From: Ruminococcaceae bacterium BL-6
GTDB taxonomy: Bacteria; Bacillota; Clostridia; Oscillospirales; Acutalibacteraceae
Assembly (NCBI GenBank): GCA_902810075.1
Contig: LR778135.1
Coordinates: 2,418,001-2,482,000 of the forward strand
DNA length: 64,000 nucleotides
Reading direction: 5' to 3'
Shown: piece after piece, positions 49,522-58,039 of the stretch
Layout: every line of letters starts with the position of its first letter
Position numbering within the stretch: the first letter of the stretch is position 1
Made by a program: the position numbers and the translations under genes
The notes under the pieces: generated by a model
The model's database searches: none
Told to the model about the DNA's origin: nothing
Seen by the model: only the letters and a program-made list of their open reading frames with translations

Positions 49522-51066
49522 CTATTCCTCATCCCTTACCTGGCGGATCACGTCGATGACGGAGCCGTCGCGGTAGGTGACGATTCCGACGGCTTTGTCC
49601 AGATATGGGACCGGGTCCGGTTTGCCGGCAAGGCGCTCCGCCCTGTCTTTGAGCTCTTCGACCGTGCAGAGCGGCAGGCCCGCTTTCCGCAGGCGTTCGA
49701 TCAGGTCCCGGCGGATCGGGTTGACCGCGACGCCCTGATCGGTGACCAGCACATCCACCGTCTTTCCCGGCGTGACGACCGTGTTGACCTTTTCGACCAC
49801 GCACGGAATCCGGCCGCGGATCAGCGGGGCGACAATGATGGAGACGCTCGCGCCGAACGCCGTATCCTGGTGCCCGCCGACCGCGCCGCGGATGACGCCG
49901 TCCGAGCCGGTGAGGACGTTCACGTTGAAGTTGACGTCGATCTCCAGAGCGGAAAGGACGACCACGTCGAGCTGGTTCACCGCAGTCCCTTCATTGCCGG
50001 GGCTCGCGTAATAAGAAGCGGAAATCTGCTGATGGAACCGGTTGTCCTTCAGCGACTGCGCGGCCTTCAGGTCGAACGACTGCACGTCGAGGATTTTTTT
50101 GACCAGCCCTTCGCTGTAAAGGTCCACGACCGAGCCGGTGATGCCGCCGAGCGCAAAGCCGGCCGTGATCTTCCTGTTCAGCATCTTTTCCCGCAGGAAA
50201 CGCGCCGTCGCCAGCGAAGCGCCGCCGGAGCCCATCTGCATCGAAAAGCCGTCCTCAAACCGGCCGCTCGCCTCGATCACGTTCGCCGCCGTCTCGGCGA
50301 TCAGCAGCTCCTTCGGGTTTTTGGTAAAGCGGGTCGCGCCGCTCATGATCCCCTCGGGGTCGCCGATCTGATCCACCTTCACCACATAGTCCACGTCGGA
50401 CTCCGGGATGGCAAACGGCATGTTCGGGTAAGGCACAATATGGTCCGTCAGGATGACCACCTTGTCCGCGTACCGCGCATCCGGTACTGCATAGCCCATG
50501 GAGCCGCAGCTGATCCCTTCGCCGCTGTCGGGGGAATAGCCGTTCGCGTTTCCGTACGGGTCGCAGAAGGGAGCGCCGAGAAAGGCGACGTCGATCTTCA
50601 GCTTTCCGGACTCGATCGCGTAAGCGCGCCCGCCGTGGCTGCGGAACACCACCGGAACCTCCATCAGCCCGCGGGAGACCTCTTCCGCAAGCGGGCCGCG
50701 CAGCCCGCTTGTCTCGATGCGGCGGATCACGCCGTTTTTGATATGGCGGATCAGCGGCTCATGAACCGTCGTCAGAGAGCTTGCCGCAAGCGTAAGGTCA
50801 TGAAATCCCATCTCGGCAAGCTTGTCGAGGACCATGTTGACGATGTAGTCCCCGTTGCGGAAATGATGGTGGAAGGAAATCGTCATCCCGTCCTTAAGGC
50901 CCGAAAGGCGGACCGCCTCTTCGAGGCTCGGAACGATCTTATTGTCCGACGCCTGGCGTTCGGCCAGGGACCTGTAATCCTTTTCGACTTTTTCCGCATC
51001 AAACAGGCGGTCGATACTCCCGATTTCTTCCAGATGCGGAATCCCGTTCAGTTCCAGCCTGCTCAT
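49522..51066 (-). CDS. citF: Citrate lyase alpha subunit (citrate CoA-transferase) CitF
   Basis: 514 residues, expected length. Blocks: MTISFHHHFRNGDYIVNMVL, LTLAASSLTTVHEPLIRHIK, VVFRSHGGRAYAIESGKLKI, DVAFLGAPFCDPYGNANGYS, MQMGSGGASLATARFL, TAGFALGGITGSVVDLYSEG and VVTPGKTVDVLVTDQGVAVN. It swaps acetyl for citryl on the ACP thioester. Its ATG overlaps citE's end by 4 nt. Confidence 0.96.
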   Translation of the reverse strand: MSRLELNGIPHLEEIGSIDRLFDAEKVEKDYRSLAERQASDNKIVPSLEEAVRLSGLKDGMTISFHHHFRNGDYIVNMVLDKLAEMGFHDLTLAASSLTTVHEPLIRHIKNGVIRRIETSGLRGPLAEEVSRGLMEVPVVFRSHGGRAYAIESGKLKIDVAFLGAPFCDPYGNANGYSPDSGEGISCGSMGYAVPDARYADKVVILTDHIVPYPNMPFAIPESDVDYVVKVDQIGDPEGIMSGATRFTKNPKELLIAETAANVIEASGRFEDGFSMQMGSGGASLATARFLREKMLNRKITAGFALGGITGSVVDLYSEGLVKKILDVQSFDLKAAQSLKDNRFHQQISASYYASPGNEGTAVNQLDVVVLSALEIDVNFNVNVLTGSDGVIRGAVGGHQDTAFGASVSIIVAPLIRGRIPCVVEKVNTVVTPGKTVDVLVTDQGVAVNPIRRDLIERLRKAGLPLCTVEELKDRAERLAGKPDPVPYLDKAVGIVTYRDGSVIDVIRQVRDEE

Positions 51067-51959
51067 TTGTCCGATTCCTCCTTATCGATTGCTCCAACGG
51101 CCCGGGCAAGGTCCAAAACGTGCTGCGCCCGCTCGACGATCGGCTTGTCGATCATCTTGCCGTTCAGGGCGATCACGCCGCTGCCCTTGTGATGGGCTTC
51201 CTCGATCGCTTCCATAACAGCAAGGGACTTTTTGATCTCCTTTTCCGTCGGGGTATAGATTTCGCACACCGGCTTAATCTGGCGCGGATTGATGACGGAT
51301 TTCCCGTCAAAGCCGAGCTGCTTGATGATTTGGGTCTCTTTCCGCAGGCCCTCCTCGTTGTTCACGTCGGAATACACGGTGTCGATGGCGTCGATCCCGG
51401 CGGCGCGCGCCGCAAGCAGGATCATGCTCCGCGCAAAAAGGAGCTCGATCCCCTCCGGACTGCGGTTCGTTTTCAGGTCGGTCACAAAATCTTCCGCCCC
51501 CAGCGCGATGCCGGTCAGCCTCTTGCTCGAAAACGCGATCTTTTCCGCGTTCAGGACGCCCCTGGCGCTTTCGATCGCCGCCATCATGCGGGTGGATCCG
51601 GCGGGGATCCCGTTTTCCCGCTCGATGCGTTCGATCTGCTTTTCACATTCCAGAACGTCTTCCGCCGTTTCCGTCTTCGGCAGGCGGATGACCACTTTGC
51701 GCGTGCGCACCATCGCTTCCAGATCGTCGATCCCGGTTTTGGTATCTGGCGCGTTGATGCGCACTACCATCTCCTTGTTCCCGTAATCGATGGTATGGAG
51801 CGCCTCATAAACCAGGAAGCGCGCGCTGTCCTTCTGATCGACGGAAACGGAGTCCTCCAGGTCAAACATGATGCTGTCGCTGCCGTATATGTAGGCGTCG
51901 CGGATCATTCCCGGGTTATTGCCCGGCACATAGAGCATGGTTCTTCTGAGCTGTTTCAT
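51063..51959 (-). CDS. citE: Citrate lyase beta subunit (citryl-ACP lyase) CitE
   Basis: 298 residues. HpcH/HpaI-type aldolase: RRTMLYVPGNNPGMIRDAYI, YGSDSIMFDLEDSVSVDQKD, VRINAPDTKTGIDDLEAMVR, RLPKTETAEDVLECEKQI, MMAAIESARGVLNAEKIAFS and LGAEDFVTDLKTNR. It splits citryl-ACP to oxaloacetate and acetyl-ACP. ATG 51959 overlaps the citD stop (ATGA). Confidence 0.96.
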   Translation of the reverse strand: MKQLRRTMLYVPGNNPGMIRDAYIYGSDSIMFDLEDSVSVDQKDSARFLVYEALHTIDYGNKEMVVRINAPDTKTGIDDLEAMVRTRKVVIRLPKTETAEDVLECEKQIERIERENGIPAGSTRMMAAIESARGVLNAEKIAFSSKRLTGIALGAEDFVTDLKTNRSPEGIELLFARSMILLAARAAGIDAIDTVYSDVNNEEGLRKETQIIKQLGFDGKSVINPRQIKPVCEIYTPTEKEIKKSLAVMEAIEEAHHKGSGVIALNGKMIDKPIVERAQHVLDLARAVGAIDKEESDK

Positions 51960-52255
51960 CCCTCTTTCGCCCCCCATTTGAATTCCTGGGATTCACAGGC
52001 GCGGTACGCGGCGGTTTTGACGCGGGCGCGGATCGTGCAGTCCAAAGCGCCCTTGTCGACCGCCGTCACCAGGGCGTTCTCCACGCCGAGCTCTGCAAGC
52101 GTTTCCCGGATGACCTCCCGGATCTTCCGGCCGTACTGCTTTTCGACCGAGCTGGTCAGCTGGATTTCCGTTCCGGTTCCCTTGTTCTTCATTATGGTTA
52201 TCATGATATCGCTGGATTCCATGGTTCCGGCCGTCCCGATTTTCCTGATATCCAT
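51956..52255 (-). CDS. citD: Citrate lyase acyl carrier protein (gamma subunit) CitD
   Basis: 99 residues from ATG 52255 with GGAGG 7 nt upstream. The prosthetic-group serine is Ser-14 in GTAGTMESSDIMITI, followed by IQLTSSVEKQYGRKIREVI. It carries the phosphoribosyl-dephospho-CoA arm made by CitG/CitX and charged by CitC. First gene of the operon. An in-frame extension upstream by nine codons overlaps the ribosome binding site and is not needed. Confidence 0.95.
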   Translation of the reverse strand: MDIRKIGTAGTMESSDIMITIMKNKGTGTEIQLTSSVEKQYGRKIREVIRETLAELGVENALVTAVDKGALDCTIRARVKTAAYRACESQEFKWGAKEG

Positions 52256-52292
52256 AACTTCACCTCCTAAAATTGATGTCATCTTGTATTGA

Positions 52293-52353
52293 CAGCGTTT
52301 CCAGCTAAGATTGCAGAATCAATCCGGGCCTGCAATCATCAGTGGAACTGCCG
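52293..52353. repeat. Dispersed palindromic repeat, copy F (centre deleted)
   Basis: 61 bp, 38 nt upstream of citD. Ends AGCGTTTCCAGCTAAGATTG and CAATCATCAGTGGAACTGCC are retained; the central hairpin is lost, as in copy E but in the opposite orientation. Confidence 0.8.
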
Positions 52354-52402
52354 TAAGATCAACCCCCGTGTTAAGGGGGATAACCTTCTTTTGGGTACAA
52401 AA

Positions 52403-52462
52403 ATCAAAGCCGGCCGGATTTCCGTTTTCAAAAATACGAATGCAGACTTTTCTCCGGCCGGC
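52403..52462 (-). terminator. Probable terminator of the sensor kinase gene
   Basis: Perfect 10-bp arms GCCGGCCGGA / TCCGGCCGGC with a 34-nt loop; the minus strand then reads CTTTGATTTTTG. A small CCCCC/GGGGG hairpin follows at 52365-52381. Confidence 0.55.
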
Positions 52463-52494
52463 AAAACGATGTCATTCTTTATGGGACCGAGCCG

Positions 52495-54690
52495 TTACCG
52501 GCTGAAAAGCAGGTCCAGCGCCTGCCGGATATCCTCGCAGAGCAAAGGCTTCAAAAGGAAGTCGTCAATGATCCTTTTCTGCTTCGCCTCCAGGATATCC
52601 TCGTTAATAAAGCCCGCCAGGATCACGATCTTCAGCTTTTCGTCGGCCTCCCGCGCCGAGAAGGCGAGCTCCGTCCCGAGCATCTCAGGCATGGAGTAAT
52701 CGGTGATCAGCACATCGCATGGATTTGCCTTCAGGTACGCCAGCGCCTCCTTCGGGCTGCTGAAGCTCGTTACGGAAAGGCCGGCCTTCGTCAGCCCCTT
52801 TTTCAGCATCCGGACGATCTTCAGGTCGTTGTCGACCACCACGATCCTGCTGTACTGCGCCCTGTGCTCCGGCTCCTCCGGGCGCTCCGGAAGGCGTTCC
52901 GGTTCCTCGTCGACAGGCAGGTAGAAGGTAAAGGCCGTTCCGGCCCCTTTCTGGCTGCTCACCGTGATTTTTCCGCGATGGCTTTCCACGACGTTCTGGA
53001 CGATGGACAGGCCCAGCCCCGTCCCTTTCCCGGGCTGCTTCGTTGTAAAAAACGGATCGAAAATCCGCGGCAGAACCTCCGGGTCGATCCCCGGCCCCTG
53101 ATCCTCTATCACAATTTTCGCATAATAATCGGTCAGCTTTTCCCCCAGTATTTTCGGGGCCTGCGCGCTTTCGATCAGCGTTCCGGTCACGCGGAGCAGC
53201 CCGCCCTTCTCCTCCATGGCCTGGATCGCGTTCGTGCAGAGATTCAGCATCACCTGATTCAGCTGGGTCTCGCTCCCCATCACGTGGCTCTTCTGCAGGC
53301 GAAGATCCGTCTCCATCCTGACTCCGGCCGGCAGAACCGACCGGACCACGCGAAGCGACTGCTCCAGCGTCTGCTGAAGCGGGATTTTCCGGAATTCCAT
53401 ATCCGCTTTTTTGCGGCTCAGAAGGGAAATCTGCCGGATGATCTCCTTCGCCTTTACCGACGACTGATAAATTTCCCGAAGGTCCTCATACGAGTCGCTC
53501 TCCCTGGGAACGGACTGCAGCAGCAGCCCGGAGTATCCCATGATCGGCGTGAGCAGGTTATTGAATTCGTGGGCGATCCCTCCCGTCAGCGTCCCGATGG
53601 TCTGAAGCCTCTGGTTGTGGGAAATCTGCTCCTCTTTTTCCTGAAGCTCCTGCAGGCGGTTGTTCAATTTTTTCAGGTATTCGTTTTCCCTGCGGTACTT
53701 CTCCCGGTTGCGTACGACTTCGATCATTGCGTAAAAGAAGCCGCCGATCCCGAACACCATCAGGAAACAGATGGCGAGCATCCTCGCCATGCCCTCCCAG
53801 AGCGGCCGGGAAACCTCGCTGTAATCCATGACGGTGCTGACGATCAAAAAGCCGTCCGGAAGCGGCGCCGGCGCATAGGCGGAGATTTTGACCACCCGTT
53901 CCGGCTGTTCTTCCGTCCACCAGTAGGAATGATAGATCTCGACCCCGCTTTTTCCGCTTTTCTGATGCTCGATCAGCTGTTTCAGCTCGCCGTAATCGAA
54001 ATCCGGGTACAGCTTTTCCCTGCCGGTGATCACGTCCAGGCCGATCTGCCGCGACGCCGGATGCATCAAAATCGTTCCGGATGAAGTCTTGATCATGGTA
54101 TATCCCTTGGTCCCGGCCTTGATAAAGGAAGCCGTCTTCTGATACATGGCTTCGACGTCGAGGATGACGGCAAGGCGGTTTCCTTCCAGCGCCTGAGTGG
54201 AAACGGCAAGATAGAGCTTCCCATTCGCATCCTCCAGAACGGCGTTCGAATTGGCCGCCTGGGAACGGAGCGTCCCCTCCGCCAGCCGATACCGGAACGT
54301 TTCGCTTGTTCCGGAAAGCATTGTCCCGTTTCGGTCGAGCAGGTACAGGTCTGCGGCTGCCGATTTCTTGACGGAGTCATACTCTGCGAGGATTTCCCTG
54401 ATTTCCCGTTTTGCCGCCTGCTTTTGATCCGTCTTCAGTTCCTTGGAAGCCTCGAGAAAACGGGCGTCCTCCCGGATCACCTCCAGATCGGAAAGAAAGT
54501 TGTTGACATAATTCGTAATGTTGGAAGCTGACAGCTGGGAAATCGTCAGCAGCTGCTCTTCCGTCTGGCTGACGATCTCCTTCTGCCTTTCATAGTAGAT
54601 CCCGATCAGAAAGGTCACCGTCACGACAACCAGAACCAGCCATAAAAAACCGGTCAGAACAATTTTCCTATTCCATTTCTTCTGTATCAT
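52495..54690 (-). CDS. Hybrid sensor histidine kinase with extracytoplasmic dCache-like domain and receiver
   Basis: 731 residues. TM1 at about 10-30 (IVLTGFLWLVLVVVTVTFLI), extracytoplasmic Cache-like sensor 31-290 (YLLDRNGTMLSGTSETF, GYTMIKTSSGTILMHPASRQ), TM2 about 297-320, coiled coil, then HisKA with the phospho-histidine in GGIAHEFNNLLTPIMGYSGL. HATPase: LNLCTNAIQAMEEKGG, VIEDQGPGIDPEVLP, GKGTGLGLSIVQNV. C-terminal receiver about 615-730 with VVVDNDLKIV and the acceptor aspartate in DVLITDYSMPE. It lies just upstream of the citrate operon on the same strand and opposite an OmpR-type regulator, suggesting citrate or carboxylate sensing (inference). Confidence 0.92.
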   Translation of the reverse strand: MIQKKWNRKIVLTGFLWLVLVVVTVTFLIGIYYERQKEIVSQTEEQLLTISQLSASNITNYVNNFLSDLEVIREDARFLEASKELKTDQKQAAKREIREILAEYDSVKKSAAADLYLLDRNGTMLSGTSETFRYRLAEGTLRSQAANSNAVLEDANGKLYLAVSTQALEGNRLAVILDVEAMYQKTASFIKAGTKGYTMIKTSSGTILMHPASRQIGLDVITGREKLYPDFDYGELKQLIEHQKSGKSGVEIYHSYWWTEEQPERVVKISAYAPAPLPDGFLIVSTVMDYSEVSRPLWEGMARMLAICFLMVFGIGGFFYAMIEVVRNREKYRRENEYLKKLNNRLQELQEKEEQISHNQRLQTIGTLTGGIAHEFNNLLTPIMGYSGLLLQSVPRESDSYEDLREIYQSSVKAKEIIRQISLLSRKKADMEFRKIPLQQTLEQSLRVVRSVLPAGVRMETDLRLQKSHVMGSETQLNQVMLNLCTNAIQAMEEKGGLLRVTGTLIESAQAPKILGEKLTDYYAKIVIEDQGPGIDPEVLPRIFDPFFTTKQPGKGTGLGLSIVQNVVESHRGKITVSSQKGAGTAFTFYLPVDEEPERLPERPEEPEHRAQYSRIVVVDNDLKIVRMLKKGLTKAGLSVTSFSSPKEALAYLKANPCDVLITDYSMPEMLGTELAFSAREADEKLKIVILAGFINEDILEAKQKRIIDDFLLKPLLCEDIRQALDLLFSR

Positions 54691-54940
54691 TTGATCTCAC
54701 TCCACGATTTTTTTCATGCTCCTCTATGATACACGCTATCCTCCCCGAGTTGTTGTTAACATGAATAAAATAGGCTAAAATTGTCTGTATTTTTAGGATA
54801 ACCTTCCACACTTAACATATCTTTAAAAAAAGCTTAAAATTCTTTCAGAACTTTATGAAGAAATGCCTATTTTTTCTTTAAAAGCAAAAGGAAAAAAGAA
54901 TTATGCTGTATAGTAACAAGGAAAGATAGGGGGAAGCCGT

Positions 54941-55648
54941 ATGTCCACAGTACTGATCGTTGACGACGACCCGTCGGTCCAGAAGGTGCTGGAAAAAGTG
55001 ATTTTGGCAAACGGAATGGAACCGGCCGTCGCTTCCGGAGGAAAAGAGGCCATCAATCTTCTGACCGACGGCAGCTTCGACCTGATGATCCTGGACGTCA
55101 TGATGAAGGATATGGATGGCTTCGAGGTGGCTCAGGCCGTGCGCGGCTCCGGCAGCACGATCCCCATTATGTTCCTGAGCGGCAAAACAGAGGAGTTCGA
55201 TACCCTGTACGGCCTTTCCATCGGCGGGGACGATTATGTCACAAAGCCGTTCAACCCGGTGGTGCTGGGGGCAAAGGTCAAGGCGATGATCCGCCGGAAC
55301 CGGCTGGAGCGGCCCGGCGGGCAAAAGGTTCTGTGCGCGGGGCCGTTCCGCTACAACCAGGACACGATGAAATTTTATAAAGACGGAACCGAAATCCCCC
55401 TGTCGTCAAAGGAAAACATCCTCATGAAATTTTTCCTGCAGAATATCGACCGCGTGTTTTCCAAAGAACAGATTTACAGGCAAGTCTGGGGTGACGCCCT
55501 GATCGACGAAAACGCGGTGATGGTCTATATATCACATCTGCGCAACAAGCTGGAGGAAAATGCCAAAAGGCCCCGCTACCTGAAAACCGTTTGGGGCCTC
55601 GGCTATAAATTCACCGTGGGGCAGGAAAGGCGCCGCGAAAACAAATGA
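54941..55648 (+). CDS. OmpR/PhoB-family response regulator
   Basis: 235 residues. Receiver domain: VLIVDDDPSVQKVLEK, acceptor aspartate in DLMILDVMMKDMDGFEV, lysine in DYVTKPFNPVVL. Winged-helix output domain: EIPLSSKENILMKFFLQNID, RVFSKEQIYRQVWGD, MVYISHLRNKLEENAKRPRY and LKTVWGLGYKF. Transcribed away from the hybrid kinase; GGGGGA precedes the ATG. The 250 bp between them are AT-rich and contain the promoters, of which a TATAGT box near 54908-54913 is the only one I can suggest. Likely partner of the kinase. Confidence 0.92.
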   Translation: MSTVLIVDDDPSVQKVLEKVILANGMEPAVASGGKEAINLLTDGSFDLMILDVMMKDMDGFEVAQAVRGSGSTIPIMFLSGKTEEFDTLYGLSIGGDDYVTKPFNPVVLGAKVKAMIRRNRLERPGGQKVLCAGPFRYNQDTMKFYKDGTEIPLSSKENILMKFFLQNIDRVFSKEQIYRQVWGDALIDENAVMVYISHLRNKLEENAKRPRYLKTVWGLGYKFTVGQERRRENK

Positions 55649-55879
55649 AGAGTGCTTCCCGCCGCGGGCCAGGTCACGGCAGGAAGCACTGACCACAAAA
55701 AGACGTATCCGCAGCCGGATTTTCGGCGGGCAATCGCGATGCCGTCTCCGTGATGAGGAAGGCGTTGACGACGGGCGGGACGGCGGAAGTGACTGCGGAA
55801 ATCGGCCGCCGGCACGACGCCGAAGTTGATTTCTCACACCGCCAACCCGATACAGGACTACAAAAAGCAGGAGGATACC

Positions 55880-56131
55880 GTGCTCAAGTACAGATATGAT
55901 ACGCAGTTATTAATCGATGGGGAAAATCTTTCAGACGACAGAATAAACGAGTATATTTCCCAAAACATTGAGGGCGACTGTTTATTGGCCATCGGGGACG
56001 AAGACCTTATTAAAATTCATTTCCACACCAACACTCCATGGAAAGTGCTGGAATATTGTGCTTCCCTGGGTGAAATTTACGACATCGTAATAGAAGATAT
56101 GGAGAGACAATCTCACGGACTGAAAGGTTAG
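55880..56131 (+). CDS. Stand-alone FakA/YloV C-terminal-type domain (DAK-related), small protein
   Basis: 83 residues from GTG 55880 with AGGAGG 5 nt upstream. It matches the C-terminal domain of FakA/YloV-like fatty acid kinase proteins: KYRYDTQLLIDGENLSDDRI, GDCLLAIGDEDLIKIHFHTN, TPWKVLEYCASLGEIYDIVI and EDMERQ. That domain normally follows DAK2 and a middle domain. Here neither is present upstream, so it is either a genuine small protein or the surviving end of a larger gene. The clean ribosome binding site and the terminator after it favour a functional gene. Confidence 0.75.
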   Translation: MLKYRYDTQLLIDGENLSDDRINEYISQNIEGDCLLAIGDEDLIKIHFHTNTPWKVLEYCASLGEIYDIVIEDMERQSHGLKG

Positions 56132-56191
56132 ACCGTTTTCCTGGGATGACAGCGGGCGCTGATTCTCAGGGAGAACGGAAAGACATAACGG

Positions 56192-56233
56192 AAAGAGCCA
56201 TGTTTTCCGATTGGAAAGCATGGCTCTTTTACA
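56192..56233 (+). terminator. Terminator after the FakA-like small protein
   Basis: AAAGAGCCATG-TTTTCC / GGAAA-GCATGGCTCTTTT hairpin with T-run on the plus strand. Confidence 0.85.
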
Positions 56234-56270
56234 GGGAAGGGCGATCCCAGTACCTGTTTACGAAAACATT

Positions 56271-56312
56271 GACCTCCCAGCAGACAGCCGAACCGCTGTT
56301 TCCTGAGAGGTC
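56271..56312 (-). terminator. Possible terminator of the phosphoesterase gene
   Basis: GACCTC / GAGGTC arms enclosing CAG and ACAGC / GCTGT pairs; the minus strand continues AATGTTTTCG. Moderately convincing. Confidence 0.5.
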
Positions 56313-56387
56313 ATATTTCTGAAAAGATCAATAAAATTTTCAGGCGGGCATTTCAAATTCATTCCCCCTGTTTGAACTGATCCTTTT

Positions 56388-57254
56388 TCATTCTGTGGAT
56401 AATGTGATGACGACCAGCTCGGGCCGGTTGTTGATGCGCACGGGAGCGATGCTGTTCCCCAGCCCACGGCTGACCGCCATTTTTGTCTGGCCCTTTTCAT
56501 GGACTCCCTCGGAATATTTCGGGAAAAAGCCCTGGTTCGGCACGAACAGCCCGCCGATCAAAGGAAGGCGGATCTGCCCGCCGTGAGCGTGTCCGCACAA
56601 CGCCAGATCGATCCCGTTGGCCGCGTAGGCATCAAACAGTTCCGGCCTGTGGGAGAGCAGGACGGTGTATGCGCCGTCCTCGCTTTGCATCCCCTTCAGC
56701 TTCGCGCCGACCAGAGCGGCATTTTCCGCATTTGAGCCGCGTTGATCGGCGAACGCGGGGTCTTCCAGGCCGAGAAGGCGGATGAAATCTTTGCCGCGGG
56801 GAATCTCGGCGCCTTCGTTTTTCAGGATCGAAACGCCGGCATCCTCCATCTTCTTTTTCAAGATGGCATACTGACCGGTCCTCGCTTCATGGTTGCCCGT
56901 CACATAATAGACCGGGGCGATCCGGACGGCGCCGACAATAAAATCCATCGCTTTCTCAACATCCGTATGGCGGGAGTCGATCAAATCGCCGGTGACGGCG
57001 ATCAGGTCCGGTGACGTTTCTTTCACCGCGCCGAGCAGCCTGCTTTGATGCTTTCCAAACTCTGCATTGTGAAGGTCGGATATCTGGACGATCCGGAACC
57101 CATGGAAGGACGCCGGGATTTTTTTACTGGCGATACGGACCTGCGTCGTTTGGATGGAGGTGTTGCCCCAATAAATCCAAAGGGAAAAAGCGGCAAGCAG
57201 AATCAGGAAAACCGCCGTCATTTTTCTGCGCCTCCTCCCTTTGTTGTTTTTCAT
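56388..57254 (-). CDS. Membrane-anchored metallophosphoesterase (YkuE-like)
   Basis: 288 residues. N-terminal anchor KMTAVFLILLAAFSLWIYWG after a very basic start (MKNNKGRRRRK). Calcineurin-like motifs: VQISDLHNAEFGKHQ, LIAVTGDLIDSRHTD, YYVTGNHEARTG, VLLSHRPELFD and LALCGHAHGGQIRLPLIGG. The family includes phosphodiesterases and lipid pyrophosphatases; YkuE is its best-known Bacillus member. The active site probably faces outward. All metal ligands appear present. Confidence 0.9.
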   Translation of the reverse strand: MKNNKGRRRRKMTAVFLILLAAFSLWIYWGNTSIQTTQVRIASKKIPASFHGFRIVQISDLHNAEFGKHQSRLLGAVKETSPDLIAVTGDLIDSRHTDVEKAMDFIVGAVRIAPVYYVTGNHEARTGQYAILKKKMEDAGVSILKNEGAEIPRGKDFIRLLGLEDPAFADQRGSNAENAALVGAKLKGMQSEDGAYTVLLSHRPELFDAYAANGIDLALCGHAHGGQIRLPLIGGLFVPNQGFFPKYSEGVHEKGQTKMAVSRGLGNSIAPVRINNRPELVVITLSTE

Positions 57255-57260
57255 AGCAAG

Positions 57261-57995
57261 TCAGCCTCTGCCCTTTTCGAATTCCCGCAGCGAAGGGAGC
57301 TTCCCCGACTCGATAAGGGCGCCCGCGTAACCGAAAAAACGTGGGGTGCGGCTTTCGATATCGTTTTCCGAGACGCCGAGGAACAGCGCGGACTTCCGGG
57401 ATAAGGCGATCCCGCCGAATCCCGATCCGCTTCCTTCTCCGGTCGTTTCCTCATAACAGAAATAACCTTCCGGTTCCGCGCCGGGCTTCTGGCCCTTGCA
57501 ATGTTCATTGCCCCACTTTTGCCACCATTCCCAGCGGTCGGCGTCGATGAACGGCTCGTTTTTTTCAGTATGCAGGATATGGAATCCATGGACCTTCAGC
57601 CCGAAGCGCTCCGGCGGAAGCTTTTCGACTTCGTCCCGCCGGGCTTCGGTTTCCCGCTTCCAGTTTTCCAATTCCTCATCTGTCATGCCTCCGGAAAAAA
57701 GCGGCGGCCGGTGTTCCAGACAGTTCTCAAAATGCCTCAGGATCAAACCGTCTAAAAAGAACCGGACCTGCGGATGCTCCAAAGGCAGCGGTTCCAGATC
57801 ACAGAGTTCCATCAGATAGGCTTCCAGCCCGTCTGAGGAACGGCGGTTCGGCTTCATCCTGTCTGCGCATTCCTGAAGCCACGCCTGAAAGACCTCGTCT
57901 GAGACCCCGCTTTTTACCTGTTTCAGCGGCGCCACCGTCATCGTTCCGCTTTCCGTTGTGATGGTGACGTTTTCCCCCTTACGCTCGACCGGCAT
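57261..57995 (-). CDS. Hypothetical cytosolic protein, 244 residues
   Basis: Acidic soluble protein beginning MPVERKGENVTITTESGTMT. Notable blocks: GLEAYLMELCDLEPLPLEHP, QVRFFLDGLILRHFENCLEH, WEWWQKWGNEHCKGQKPGAE and FCYEETTGEGSGSGFGGIAL. There is no signal peptide or membrane segment. I do not recognise the family. ATG at 57995 has AGGAGG 8 nt upstream, so the gene is real; it lies between the phosphoesterase and ohrR genes on one strand. Confidence 0.75.
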   Translation of the reverse strand: MPVERKGENVTITTESGTMTVAPLKQVKSGVSDEVFQAWLQECADRMKPNRRSSDGLEAYLMELCDLEPLPLEHPQVRFFLDGLILRHFENCLEHRPPLFSGGMTDEELENWKRETEARRDEVEKLPPERFGLKVHGFHILHTEKNEPFIDADRWEWWQKWGNEHCKGQKPGAEPEGYFCYEETTGEGSGSGFGGIALSRKSALFLGVSENDIESRTPRFFGYAGALIESGKLPSLREFEKGRG

Positions 57996-58039
57996 TCCGG
58001 ACACCTCCTGATTTAGACAGCCAAATTTTGATCCACGGT

